From Adiantum capillus-veneris (taxonomy: Eukaryota; Streptophyta; Polypodiopsida; Polypodiales; Pteridaceae): a stretch of 64,000 nucleotides of DNA. Below, in pieces: positions 10,577-23,802 of the stretch. Position numbers and translations under genes: made by a program. The notes below the pieces were generated by a model. That model made no database searches, had not been told where the DNA came from, and saw nothing but the letters and a program-made list of their open reading frames with translations. The stretch covers positions 113,953,049-114,017,048 of the forward strand of contig CM043953.1 in assembly GCA_014529385.2 (NCBI GenBank), written 5' to 3'. Each line of letters begins with the position of its first letter. Within the stretch, counting starts at the first letter, position 1.

Positions 10577-13500
10577 ACATAATAGAGATCGTTGATGGGA
10601 CACCACCAACTATAAATATAGCACCAGTGAATGCACTCACACAGTCGATGCTCCAAAAGCAAAATTACATCCTCGAAGAGAGAGATGCTGCATCCATTGG
10701 CCGAGCGAGAAAGAAGAAAACACGAAGAAACAAATCCCTTAATGCTTCTAGCTCAAAACCTAGTTCAAAGACTAACATAGGGACAGGAGAGGATCCCGTG
10801 TATATGAATGACCCTGAGGATGACTCAGATTTGATAGAGACCACGGAGACCAAAACTGTTACTACAAAGGAAAAAGCCAGTGAGGAGGATCACGAGAGGG
10901 AATTACGACGAACACCAAAAGAGTATTCAAAGTTAAACTACCCAGTTGCGAACCCCCAAGATAAGCCACGAGAGACAAAAAATGAGGATTGCAAGAGAAA
11001 GATTGGAACCTATCCAAACCCAACAGTGGAAATTGAACGAGTCCAACAACTGAGGGGTTTGGTGGAAGAAACTCAACGAACATTAGAACCTGAACCCAAA
11101 CATATCCAGATGTCGAACACAGTGTTTCCCACACAAGTTCAACCTCACAAGAACTACAGGCCGTTAGCTATACCCAGTATCATTCGGGAAGAGAGTGAGG
11201 GTAGGACATCTAAAAGTGGACACACACCTTTCCTACTAGAGAGAATGTTTGGTGAGGGAATACCCGAACCCCTAGAGGAAGTGGAGATTCCATCTTCACC
11301 ATTCTCTTGTCAGGGTCCTACGTCCCACAAGATGCCATTAAATGTTGCCAAATTGATGGATTTCATGTCTTCAGAAGTTAGAACCACCATCATGTCCAAA
11401 CTATATAAAGACCCCGAGCTAGTCTCAGCTCTTCGAGCCTTCCTCAATGGAGAATTACAGGCCGGATTACCACAGTTTGCACATATGAACAAACCTGACT
11501 TGGTAATGAATGATGAGGAACATTTAGCACCACCATCTGACCTAGCGGGACATGAATCTGTAATTGAAGTACCCGTTAACAAGTTGGGGCAATACTTTGA
11601 AGGTGATGAATCTAATGCTACTCTACCAATCACTACTAAAGGATTAACTGTAAAGGGGGTCCTTGACGGTGGTGCGGGAGTCAGCATGGTGACAAAGAGT
11701 TGTTGGGAGTCTATGGGGCGACCTCACCTTGAAGCCACAAGCGTAGTGGTAAAAATGGCTAATGGATCTATTGTTACGCCTATTGGAATGCTAAAGGATC
11801 TCAGAATCAAGGTCTTGGGACACAAGGTAAGGCAAACTTTCATTGTTATGGATTTTTCCAAGCATCCTATGTCATTTGAGATGATCTTAGGGCGTCCATT
11901 CATGAGGGAAGCAAAAATGGTGCATGACTGGTCCAAAAACCACGTCTACTTACAGTTCCAAGACTCTGTCATTCGAGTTGATCTTTTAAGTGGTCGAACG
12001 CATCCTCTAGGAAATAAATTCATCATTGATAATCGATCAGACACAACAATTCACTCAGCTCCATTACAGTATTGTTACATGTGTAACGAAGACACGGATA
12101 TTGGGAAGAACTCTCCTTATATGGATATCCTACCCGGAATGGCTGAGTCAGACAATGTCGATTGGGTACACCTAGCGGCAACTATAGATACATGGGGAGC
12201 TAGAGGAACAACCTGGGTAACACCAGATGGGGAAGAGATACCACACATTGCACCAGTAAACATGTTAGGTATAGCGCATGTACCATCCGATGATAAGAAA
12301 GAGGCACACCTACGTGAGAGTGAAACCGATGATTCCTCAAAGGCTTCAGGCCAATACACATCAGAAACGGAATCTCAGGGAGAAATGGATTCAGAACCTG
12401 AGGAAACATAGAGTGAGCCAAGTATAGAAACTGAACACTCAAGGTCTAGTACGACCATCTATGGTAATTTATATGAGAGTGAAGAAGATACAAGCGAAGA
12501 CCTATCAAGCGAGTCGAGTTCAAACATTTACCAAAATCAAAACCTTAACAAGAAACAAAGTTCATATAAGAGACGAAGATATTGAGCAAATGTGAGAGCT
12601 AGGATAAACAAGGAAAGATCTACTGTAGAATGGCTTAGCTATCTAGGGGCATGTGATGCTCATCGAAAGCTAGTAGACAATTGGGGTGAACATCTCCAGA
12701 GTGTCATGTGGTGCAACCCGCGACCCATTGACCTCGCTCAATTGGAGGTTACAGAGCCGAAATTGAGTCGAACTATAAGAAGACGTCAAAACCGAGAGTT
12801 AGCACAACAACAAAAGGAGGCAGAACTAAAAGAAAGGTCTCCGTAGGGACAAGAGCCTGCTGACTTACATACGGTTCCTGAACATTTTAAATCTTATACC
12901 ACGGGGGAGCGAAAGGTTGTGTATGCCAAGGCCCAACGAATACCTACCAATGAAAGCAGTGGAGTCTATGATGGTCCAGCGGTATTTAAAGAGATAGAAT
13001 TAGGAGAACCAGGTGAGGAGTCTAAACCAGTCTTTATTGCTCAAGACCTTACCGAAACTGAAGAGGCTGTACTTAAGGAGCTCCTCAAGGAATACAAGGA
13101 TATCTTTGCTTGGACATATCATGACATGAAGGGCGTTCCACCTTTTGTGGTGCAACATATAATTCCCATGATCAACACTGCTAAACCCGTCCAACAACGA
13201 CCCTATCCAATGAATCCTAAGTACGCCAAAATTGTACAAGAGGAGATTGAAAAACTTATCCAATGTGGATTCATATACCCTATTGAGCACTCAGAATGGG
13301 TTTCTCCAATAGTCATTGTGCCAAAAAAGAATGGGAAACTAAGAGTGTGCGTGGACCTCAAGAAAGTTAATGCAGCCACTAGGAGAGATCATTATCCCTT
13401 GCCATATTCAAAACATGTGCTTGAAAGAGTTGCGGGCAAGGAAGCTTATAGCTTTTTAGATGGGTACTCTGGTTACAATCAAATCACAATTGCATTAGAA

Positions 13501-16500
13501 GACCAAGCTAAAACTGCTTTTATCACAGATTTTGGAGTGTTTGCATTTCGTGTTATGGCTTTTGGCTTAACGAATGCCCCTGCTACATTCCAACGATTAA
13601 TAAACACTGCGTTTAAAGAATTTCTAAGGGAGTTTTGTGAAGCTTTCCTAGACGACCTTTGTGTTTATTCTTCTTGGGAGAAGCATTTGTTATATCTACG
13701 AAAAATATTTGAAAGGTGCAGATTTTATCGCATCTCATTGAACCCTTTCAAATGCCAATTTTGGGTTAAGCATGGAGTCATTCTAGGGCATATAGTGTCC
13801 AAGAACGGGATATCCACAGATGAGAGTAAGATTAAAGCCATTGCTGATTTGCCACCACCTACTAACTATAAAGGAGTTCAAAGATTTATGGGCCATGTTG
13901 GTTATTATCGAAGGTTTATTTTAAACTTTGCCGAGATAGCGCGTCCATTGTACAAGCTTCTTATAGAGTTTCACTGGACGGAAGAATGTCATCAATCTTA
14001 TGAGTTATTAAAGAAGGCCCTAACAAGTGCTCCAATCCTGCGAACACCTGATTGGAATGTACCTTTTCATGTGCATATTGATGCATCAAATTTTGCTATT
14101 GGGTGTGTTCTAACTCAACCAGGAGAACATAAATTGGACTACCCTATTAGCTTTGCAAGTCGCCAATTAAATGATGCCGAGATCAACTACACTACTACAG
14201 AGCGCAAAGGTCTAGCTATGATTTACGCAGTAAAGAAATTTGGCTATTACCTTCTTGCTACCAAGTTTGTGTTTTATGTTGATCATCAAGCATTGCTATA
14301 TTTGGTAAACAAGCCGTGTTCCACAGGTCGAATTACACGATGGTTGTTAATTCTTCTTGAGTTTGACTTCACCGTTGTTGTGAGGCCTGGGAGGAAACAT
14401 GTCATGGCGGATCATTTATCTCGTATCCCTAATGGCGAAGCTCCTACGGGGGTTGATGATGAATTGCCTGATACTCCTTTGTTCATTGTTGAGACAATGC
14501 CTGAATGGAGTGAAAAGATTGTTAACTTCTTAGTTAATGGTTTTCCACCCAAAGAACTGCGAAAAGATATAGCTCGAAAATTAATCAAGGAATGCGAACC
14601 CTATTGCTTACTGGCTGGAACTCTCTATAAGAGAGGAAAAGATGATGTTCTTAGACGCTGTGCCCGCGAGGATGAGTATTTATATATTCTACAAGAGACA
14701 CACATGGGCGTAGCTGGTGGTCACTTTTCAGGAACCTTGACTGCCCGAAAGATCTTACAGTCAGGCTATTGGTGGCCCACTCTGTTTAAGGATGCATCAA
14801 TTTTTGCAAAGGGATGTGATGAATGCCAACGCTTCAAGAAGCCACAAAGAAGTGATAGGATGCCTCTACATCCCATCAAGGTAACCCAACCATTTGAAAA
14901 GTGGGGCTTAGACTTTGTAGCACCGATTAGTCCGGCTGCACGTAACACGCAATCACAATATATCATTGTCGCTACCGACTATGTAACCAAATGGGCTGAA
15001 GCAAAAGCAACACGAAAGGCGGATGCAAAAACAACAGCTAAGTTCCTCTTTGAGAACATTATCACACGTTTTGGATGCCCCTTTGAACTTGTGAGTGACA
15101 ATGGAACTCATTTTATAAATGAAGTAATAAAAGAACTCACATCAAACTTCATGATATCTCACCACAAGTCTACACCCTATTATCCCCAAGAAAATGGCCA
15201 AGCTGAGAGTACCAACAAAACTCTCATATCCATTTTGACAAAGACAGTCGAGGCTCATCGCACTGATTGGGACCTAAAGCTTACATCAACTTTATGGGCT
15301 TATCGTACTGCGTATAAAGTTGCTATTAATTGCACACCGTTTAAGATGGTGTATGGCCAAGAAGCAGTTATGTCATGGGAGTTTGTCATTCCTAGACTTC
15401 GAGTAGCTTCTCAAGAAGGTTGGGATGGTAACCCCTTAGTGGAGCGATTATATATCCTGGAAAGGCTAGATGAAGAGAGGCAATTAGCTGTGCGAAATGC
15501 TCTAGTGGAGAAGGATAGGAGAAAGAAGTGGTTTGATAGCCATTTAAAGGATAAAGACATCAAGGTTGGTGATAAAGTTCTTATGTACGGGGTACGTAAT
15601 GAAAAGAAGAAATTGAAATACGCTGGTAAGGGACCATATCGAGTGTGTGAAATTACCCCGCAAGGTACCATTCGTGTGGAGACTCTAGATGGAGTTGAAA
15701 CCATTGGATTCCTTAATGGGAGTAAATTCAAAAGATATTATGATCCTCTAAGCCAGGAAGAGTTGCAAGCCATCCATCAAAAGAAGGCTGCCAAGGAACA
15801 AGCAGAGCTTAAAAAAATCCAAGCAAGAGTTGAGGCTCGAGAACGACAACAACGTCTTAGACGCCAACGAGAGGCTAATCTGGGAATCACGCAAGCATTT
15901 TTCAAGGACACAGATGACGACTCATTAGAATCTGAGCCACCCCTACGATACCCAATTGAGCTAAATAGCCCCTATGGGAAAGTACTATACAATGCCTTAT
16001 TAGATACGGGAGCTAAACACAATTTGTTATCCTATGGAGTTTGGTGTCAATTAGGGAAACCGACCCTATCCCCAAGTACAATGCAAGTCAAGGGCATTAA
16101 TAAAAAGAAAACTGCTATTCTTGGAGTCCTTCAGACCCCTGTTGTCTATGACAATGGAAGCATAGTGCAGAGGTTTCTAGTCATGCCCGCAGGAGCTATG
16201 GAAGGCAACAAAAACTTGGGACGCACGTGGATGTTGGCAACCAAATGCACTATTAATTGGGATACTGGTAGTGTCACGACGCGACCACTGACTCTTACCC
16301 CTATCATTCAAGGAAAGTCACCTACGTTGCAAACTCTAGCAAAGTTGAAGGAGAGCCAACATTCACAAGCCAAGGTGGTTAACTCGTCTTTGCCGGCTAC
16401 CCATGAATCTAGCACTTCAACACTTGTAGTTGCAACAAGCAGTAATATTGCAAGTACTCAACCTGCACGACCTAAGAGTACATATCAATGGGTCCCCAAG

Positions 16501-17136
16501 GCCTTACTTCCAACTACCTCAACCCTCCCATCCATTCCAAGAAAACATTTCCCCGGAAAACCAAGAGCACGCCCTAGAAGAGTCAAGACCAAATCACGAT
16601 GGATTCCAAAACAACTGTTAGAAGCCCAAGGCTACTATGATGGAAATGAGCAAATTTGGGTACCTAAACGTAAAATGTTTCCTTCCCTATCGACAACAAA
16701 CCCATATGAGTCAAACAGTGTAACGCTAAAGCCAATGGCAGACCGTGGGAAGGGAAAGATCACAGAATGCTACACACCTAGTCCAGAGCTAGTTTGGGCT
16801 CCAAGGAAAAACCAATTTATTCCACCTAGATCAGGAAGGGGGGAGTTCCATGAAGCTTCTAGCTCCTCATGTAATACATCCATAGAGGTAAAAGCTTCTA
16901 CACAGCCTCCATCTATAGTAGTGGACCTCCATGAAGCTACAAAAGAATCCACACCTCCCAGTGTTCAAGAATCACCTGATGAACCACTTCAAGTTCGATC
17001 CTGGGAGAGTACCTTACCACCCTTGCAACTTGACGAGGCACCTAAGGTAATAGAAAACTACTGGCAAAAATCCTCACCTATTACCAACTGGAACAATTGG
17101 TTTCAAAGGGTGATGACATCATTTCAAACGGTATGA
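10510..17136 (+). pseudogene. Giant-1 pol: protease, RT, RNase H, integrase, second protease
   Basis: One frame spans the region with stops at 12409, 12583 and 12844. There is no ATG where the RT part opens near 12919, so it was one polyprotein. Protease: D-G-G-A at 11665 and I-L-G-R-P downstream. RT: V-C-V-D-L-K and F-L-D-D at 13644-13655. RNase H: H-I-D-A-S and T-T-T-E. Integrase: H-x-H...C-D-E-C finger, then D (about 14905), S-D-N-G (about 15091), Q-A-E-S (about 15199), and a G-P-Y module near 15630. Then comes an unusual second retropepsin-like block, L-L-D-T-G-A at 15997-16014, ending N-L-G-R-T-W-M. The Ser/Pro-rich tail repeats W-V-P-K, W-I-P-K and W-A-P-R. Confidence 0.92.
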
Positions 17137-17143
17137 TCTACCC

Positions 17144-17157
17144 AAGGAAGGGGGGAG
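17144..17157 (+). other. Internal polypurine tract in Giant-1
   Basis: AAGGAAGGGGGGAG lies just after the pol stop and is followed by TGTTTGTGG, which looks like an LTR start. It closely resembles the true 3' tract at 19166-19176. It could be a second plus-strand priming site or a relic of an older 3' end. Confidence 0.5.
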
Positions 17158-17236
17158 TGTTTGTGGACATCCATCATTCACTTGCTTCCCTCTCAACCTT
17201 TCTCCCTGACCTCTTAATCTCCGATCTTAGGGAATG

Positions 17237-17246
17237 TATATATAAA
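17237..17246 (+). promoter_or_regulatory. TATA box upstream of Giant-1 ORF3
   Basis: TATATATAAA lies about 140 bp before the ORF3 start codon, in the only gap between pol and ORF3. It could drive a subgenomic transcript. This is inference from sequence and spacing only. Confidence 0.4.
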
Positions 17247-17382
17247 GCCTTATACTCACAAAAACAAGATAAAAAAGTAAAAGAGCAAGAGCCATAACAC
17301 AAATCATAAAAACAAATTATGCACAAGAACACGACCCTTGTAATATTTGCACTCTAACCATCATCTATTTGCGTGTACAGAT

Positions 17383-17805
17383 ATGGCTAGTACGCTAGAG
17401 TCATCCACTCCTGCCTTGGGTGAGAGGTACCCTCGTTACTTTTCACAAATATTTCACATGCGCTTTCCAGTGCGTGCATGTGAATGGGATTTGATAGGTA
17501 CGCTAGCATGTGAGAGGAATTTTGAGGAGTTAGAATGGCTGATACGTCTCTTGACCACGTCTGATCCATACTTAGTAAAGAGCGTTTCTCCCATTGCACA
17601 AGCCTACCCTTTTGACCAAGATGACTATAGGCATCTAGTGACGTTCTTAGTAAACATAGGCACCTATGATGAAGAAGAAAATTTACACGACTACATGGAT
17701 GGCACATATGGTCTCATGGATGATGACTTTGTTTATCTCGACGACGAGGATAGGGGTTTAGCCTTAGGGTTTCCCCCCAACCTCTACAATATACTATTCC
17801 CTTGA
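17383..17805 (+). CDS. Giant-1 ORF3, unknown acidic protein
   Basis: An intact frame of about 140 residues starts at the ATG at 17383; an in-frame ATG 36 bp upstream is possible. I do not recognise the family. The first half has aromatic and basic residues with two W-containing helix-like stretches. The second half is strongly acidic (D-E-E-E-N, D-D-D, D-D-E-D). There is no signal peptide or clear membrane span, so it does not look like an envelope protein. It lies between pol and the 3' LTR, where extra retroelement ORFs occur, and it is the only long frame of Giant-1 without a break. An upstream TATA-like box may serve it. It may be coding. Confidence 0.5.
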   Translation: MASTLESSTPALGERYPRYFSQIFHMRFPVRACEWDLIGTLACERNFEELEWLIRLLTTSDPYLVKSVSPIAQAYPFDQDDYRHLVTFLVNIGTYDEEENLHDYMDGTYGLMDDDFVYLDDEDRGLALGFPPNLYNILFP

Positions 17806-19165
17806 CTCTCTAGGGGGAGTGCAAATAATTAGGTTAGGGTTCCTTATGTTTTTTGTTGTGTTCAATAAGTGTTGGTACCTTTTTCCACTAATGTGCCTCA
17901 TGGAGGTATTCCTTTTGTTTCCTAGTGTGTACAGGAGCGTGTTGCTATTGGTAGGATTTGGACCTTCATGGAATCTTTATCTCAACTCACTCTTCAAATC
18001 AAGCGCGACCATCGACACAAACATGTGTTTCTTGTCCATTAGCATTGCCCCTTATCTTTTTTGCATCTATGATTGTCTGCTTTGATTGCGATTGGTAGCC
18101 TAATATTCACCGCATTTGCTTAGTATCAAACATTTAATTCAATGTAATTTTTTTTCATAATCACTTGTCTAGGTTTAAAAATCAAGCAGTCCGACTAAGC
18201 TAGTTTAACCAAGTTAGGTATTAGAAATCTTCTCTTAATACCATGGGGAATGCCTTCCTAATAATTAATGGTTACTTAGGTTCTTAATCCGATTTAGGCA
18301 GCATTGTGTGAAATGTACTAGGGCTTTCTAGTGGGCTTGACCCTATTGACCTTTAGCTTAAGTATTATAAAGGGAGTTTACTAGTGTGATGAGCCTGGGG
18401 AGGTGTATCAGTGTTATATGACCCCCCAAAGTTACAAAATTAAAATGCTGAAAATGAACAAACAAAAAATCAAAGTGCCACACTGTAAAATCTTAAGCTG
18501 GAAGAGAAATCTCAGCTTGATTTGGTACTTCACTCACATGTATTGCCTATGGTACTAGAGCCCTAGAGGTTCCCAGTATGCGCGCTTTTACTTGAAAAGC
18601 AAAAAACCCAAGGCATACAAAATAAGCACACACATCAAAATTGAATCACTGTGAAAAGACTTGGGGGGTCAAAGAAAAAGTAATCAGTCAGGCGATGATT
18701 TCATGAGAAATTCTTTTTATGGTAGCTTAACTACAAGGTCTTCTAGATATAGCCTCTAGTCAGCCCTCGAACATGAATACTTGGCTCTCGCGATTAAACA
18801 ACTTAATTGACCACAGAAAATTAAGAAGCTTACCCATGGTATTAATATTCGATCTCTAGTGCCTTTCGACCGTCAAATTAGCGACCCCAGACTTGTTTAA
18901 TTTTTTACCTTTACATCTGTTTATGCATTTGATTACATAGCAATTTAATGTTCATTGCTGACAAATTGTTTGAAATTCTTTTACCAATCAATTTGTCTAC
19001 CTAAAACTGCATATGCTTTTTAATCACTTATGAGAATGCAATTACTGTGCCAATGTTGTTTGATTTTGCAGTGACTGAAGAAGGCTAAGGAGATTCATCT
19101 CAAATGCTCTTCCACCTCGACGAAAGAGCTTCAACTCAATAGCTTCCGAGGACGGAATCTACATC
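17806..19165 (+). other. Giant-1 3' non-coding region
   Basis: About 1.36 kb with no supported gene between ORF3 and the polypurine tract. It is AT-rich, with a purine run at about 17809-17817 and short weak frames only. A GTGATGAGCCTGGGGAGGTG stretch near 18385 stands out as more GC-rich, but I cannot assign a role. Confidence 0.6.
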
Positions 19166-19176
19166 AGGAAGGGGGG
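19166..19176 (+). other. Giant-1 3' polypurine tract
   Basis: AGGAAGGGGGG lies two bases before the 3' LTR start. This is the normal site for plus-strand DNA priming during reverse transcription. Confidence 0.85.
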
Positions 19177-19178
19177 CA

Positions 19179-19812
<634 letters not shown>

Positions 19813-22733
19813 GTGAGACTACAAACTGAATATCCGGCCTCATGTTGCACACATAAATGAGGCATCCAATAACAGTTTGGTAAAGAGTGACATCTACAGG
19901 ATCACCAGCATCATGAAGACTCAATTTCAAACTTGTTTCCATGGGAGTGGCAATAGGTTTGTAATCCTCAAGTCCAAACTTACATAGCAATGTCTCTATG
20001 TAACTTTTCTGACAAAGGCAATACCATCATCACACTATTTAAATTGTATACCCAAGTAAGGATGCAACAACCCCAAATCCTTTATCTTGAATCAAGCCTG
20101 AAATTCAGCAACATGTCTCTCATATGGTCCAGTGATTAACAAATCATCTACATAAAGAACCACAATGAGAAGTACATCACCCTCACGCTTTACATACACA
20201 ATGTGCTTTCTCTTGGACTGTTACGAAAGCCTTGTTTGACCAAATGAGTGTTAGCCTTCTCATACCAAGCACGAGGAGATTGCTTCAACCCATACAAAGA
20301 TTTGTTACATTTGCACACCATATCCTCTTGTCATTTCTTGACAAAATCGTGAGGCTGCGTTACATAAACTTCCTCAAATATGTCACCATTCAAGAAAGCA
20401 GTAACAATGTCTGACTGATGTACATCCCAACCAAAATGAGCTGCCAATGCACATAGAAAACACACCGTAATCATACGACAAGTGGGAGCAAAATTCTCTT
20501 CATAATCTATACCTTTTTTCTGTGCATAACCCTTTGCAACAAGTCAAGCCTTATAATGATCGATCTGACCATCCGGCTTGCGTTTCAACTTGTAAATCCA
20601 CTTCTTACCAATGGCCTTTTTTCCAAGAGGCAAATCACATAAATTCCATTTGTCATTTCTATAAGTGCATCATATTTTAATTGCATGGCAACCATCCAAT
20701 TTTTTGAATTCTGTGCTTCATCAATAGATAGAGGTTCCTCAACATCATGTAAGCTAGACACAACCAAAGCATAACAATCTGATGCATAAGATGCATGGCG
20801 AGAACTTGAATGAGTACAACTAGACAAAGGTGCATTCAATTTACTGTCACGCAAAGTATGCACCAACTATTTAGGCATACCTCTAGCCTGCTCATTCTTA
20901 GTCCTTTCCTCATCAAGTACATCATGTACATCTGCATCAGTAATAGGCTGATTTGTAACATTTTCAGAAACCCCCATAGGATGTACATTTGCCTCATTGG
21001 AATTTACATTTGTACTTCCACCACTAAAAAGAGGCAACAAAGTGCCATAAATGTCATGTGAGCTTACATTATTGTATCTAGTACATGATAGCAAGGGATG
21101 AACAAAATCTACCACAAACACAACATCGCATGACCAGAACGCGCTTTGTTTGTGGATGATACAACCTATAACCTTTGCTTTCAGCACTATAGCCAACAAA
21201 AATACATTTGACAACCTTATCATCCAATTTTCTGCGTTGTGTTTGTGGCACCAAAGCATATGCCAAATGACCAAAAACATGCATATGCTTAATAAAAGAC
21301 TTTCTATCCTGCCATGCTTCATATGGAGTAATAGACTCCAAAGCTTTTGTAGGACACCTGTTTAGTACATGAGTGGCACACATGATGGACTCAAGCCAAA
21401 AGGAATGTGGAAAAGCTTGACTTTTGACCATACATCGTGCCATTTTCGTAAGTGACCTATTTGTCCTCTCAGCAACACCATTTTGCTGAGGCGTATAAGG
21501 CACTGCTTTGGTGTTTTATCCCATGACTAGACAAAAATGCATTAAATTCATGAGACATATACTCTCCCCTTCGATCAAAATGGAGGGTGCCCATAGGACA
21601 TTTTGAGGCATTTTCAGCCATAGCCAAAAACTGTTTGAAGCACATATATACATCAGACTTCACTTTAAGCGAAAATACCCATGCATACCTGGAGTAATCA
21701 TCATTGAAAGTCACGAAGTAAAGGTAACGGAGTTTGCATGGGCCCACAAACATCACTATGCACAAGCTGCAACCTGCATGTAGCCCCAACTAAACCATCC
21801 TTTGGAAACTTTGAACGTTGCATCATTCTTAAAATACAGCCTTCACAAACATGTTTGAAAGGTGCTTCAAGAGGTCGAAAAGAAGCAATCATCTTAGATT
21901 TTTGCAAACACAGCAAACTAGCAAAATTCAGATGACCAAAACGTGCATCCCAAAGTTTTGCATTTGAAATAGCCTTTGAATCCACAACTCCATTTGCAAA
22001 ATTCTGCCCACACTTGTCATACAAAGTGAGCTTATATAGCCCACAACATAAAATGCCAGATGCAACAATTTCATCATCGAAATTGAGATAATGTACAATA
22101 CATTTGTCATCCACAAATCTTACTACAAGACCAAGTCTAGCAAGTGCAGATACAGACAAAAGATTCTTCTTGATCCCATGTACATGAAGTGCATCAACAA
22201 GTGTGAAAGAACTGCCATTTGCAGTAGTAAGCACAATCTCTCCAACTCCCTGAACCAGATTAGAGGCATTGTTGGCACAAGTAACTGAATTCCCGTGAGG
22301 GACAGACTCAAGATAGGTGAAAAAATCACGATGTGAGGTAATGTGCTTTATAGCACCAATGTCAAAATACCACACATATGCATTTGCAGCAACTAATACG
22401 CGTGCATCATGGATAACAGAATTATACGTACACTCTGCACTAAAAGCCCATTCTACATCAACATCAGCTTCACTTTCTCCTTTCACAGAAGACTCAACAA
22501 TAGCTGCATTTGTAGTGGATCCAACATTTGCAATGGAACCACCCTCTTTCTTCTTAGCCTCTTTGGCCTTCAACTTATGGCACTGCTTGATCAAGTGATC
22601 ATTAGATTTACAATAATGGCAACGCATCTTATTTTCACCCTTATCACCACAATTTCCAAACAAATTGCTACCAGCAGAAGCATTAGGAACATGTGATTTT
22701 TCACTCACAGAAGAACCATAGGGTGAAAGCATG
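19813..22733 (-). pseudogene. copia-B central part: nucleocapsid, protease, integrase, RT
   Basis: On the minus strand from 22733: a CCHC knuckle (C-H-Y-C-K-S-N-D-H) near 22625; a decayed protease (W-Y-F-D-I-G-A in place of the usual D-S-G-A); GAG-pre-integrase with H-L-N and C-E-G-C; an integrase with F-N-D-D-Y-S, H-F-D-R-R-G-E-Y and N-G-V-A-E-R (DDE kept); then RT with A-F-L-N-G, S-L-Y-G-L-K-Q and Y-V-D-D near 20150, in several shifted frames. It is interrupted upstream at 22734 by the DNA transposon and downstream at 19813 by Giant-1. The long 22732-21701 frame shows that the damage is uneven. Confidence 0.9.
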
Positions 22734-22742
22734 TTAACGTGT
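22727..22742 (+). repeat. Left junction inverted repeat of DNA transposon
   Basis: AAGCATGTTAACGTGT is the exact reverse complement of 45550-45565. Part of it is probably target DNA and part the transposon terminus (see the element entry). GTGCTAGTTA follows about 15 bp further in, and also recurs about 17 bp inside the right end. Confidence 0.75.
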
Positions 22743-23058
22743 TGCGCTTTTTTGTGCTAGTTAACATATGCCAACAAGCACATCTTGTAAGCATAACACA
22801 TGGATAGAACATTCATGTTTTTTCAAGTGTGTACGCCACCATCATGAACTATACAAAGTGTAATACTTGGACTTCAAAAAAATGAATCGTAATATTTTTA
22901 AAATCTCTAACAGTTAAGCTCAGTCGTTATGTTGAGGTAGTGGTGTAGTCATGAAGCATGGAGGGAAGCACAACACAGGGGCCACAAGTCAGAGGGAGGG
23001 AGAAAAGTGATTGACAATTGCAAGCAGGTATGCAGTCAGAGGTTAGCAGTCAGCCCAA

Positions 23059-23248
23059 GTGGAGGATAGCTCACCATTGGAGCCAGCCACCTCCGATAGC
23101 AATCTTGATAGTACTCCACCGAGAAGGAAGTCGAGGGGCAAAGGTTCTATTGATTCTCCTCCGCCCTGCAAAAGATTGAATGCTTCTAATTCCCAAGGAT
23201 TTCCAATGTCAAAGTACATGCATGCAGGGAAGGGAAAGCAGGACTCAA

Positions 23249-23279
<31 letters not shown>

Positions 23280-23286
23280 TCAATGA
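23059..23286 (+). CDS. Small basic Ser/Pro-rich ORF in DNA transposon
   Basis: About 75 residues, rich in Ser, Pro, Lys and Arg, with P-P-R-R-K-S-R-G-K-G as a possible nuclear localisation signal. The end runs into a CT microsatellite (23253-23279) and reads Leu-Ser repeats, so the C-terminus is unreliable. It may be an exon of the gene that includes the RING-like frame 500 bp downstream. No family was recognised. Confidence 0.3.
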
Positions 23287-23802
23287 GGGGGCCACATTTG
23301 GAAGTTGTAAATCAAGCAAAGAATGACACATTTCTCCAGCATGCCCCGACTACTAATCTGTTAGTGAATCCTCTCACCATGAGAAAATTGTGTTGCTAAG
23401 CATATGCTGCAATCAACACAGAGGACTATGCATTCAGCTTATATGCTTATTTTTGTAGTAGCCCCTGGCTGCAATCTAGTTGTGGATTCTCTTACACTGA
23501 TCAGGTGCTTGTGCATTGCCTTAGGCATTCAAGGTGCATGCTTAAATGATTGCATCTAAGGAGAGCCTGCGCAATTGCCTGTGTAGAAATTACTTGAAAT
23601 CCCTATTCTAGTGGGGTTCTATAAGGTTTTATTCTTATAATCGTGTGTGGTGTGTAGGCCGATGGAAAGCTCCCAAGCTGAACATCCCACTGTAGGAAAA
23701 GTTTTGTGTAACAACAGAAGAGTTTAATGTTGTCCATGCCCCTCCATGGATGCTCATGTAGATTAGTAGGATGATACAAGACTCCTTCATCCCCACTGCC
23801 CT

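Noticed and set aside
11310-11687. Antisense frames inside gag and pol of all the retroelements
   Set aside because: They are shadows of the real polyprotein frames and show no domain of their own.
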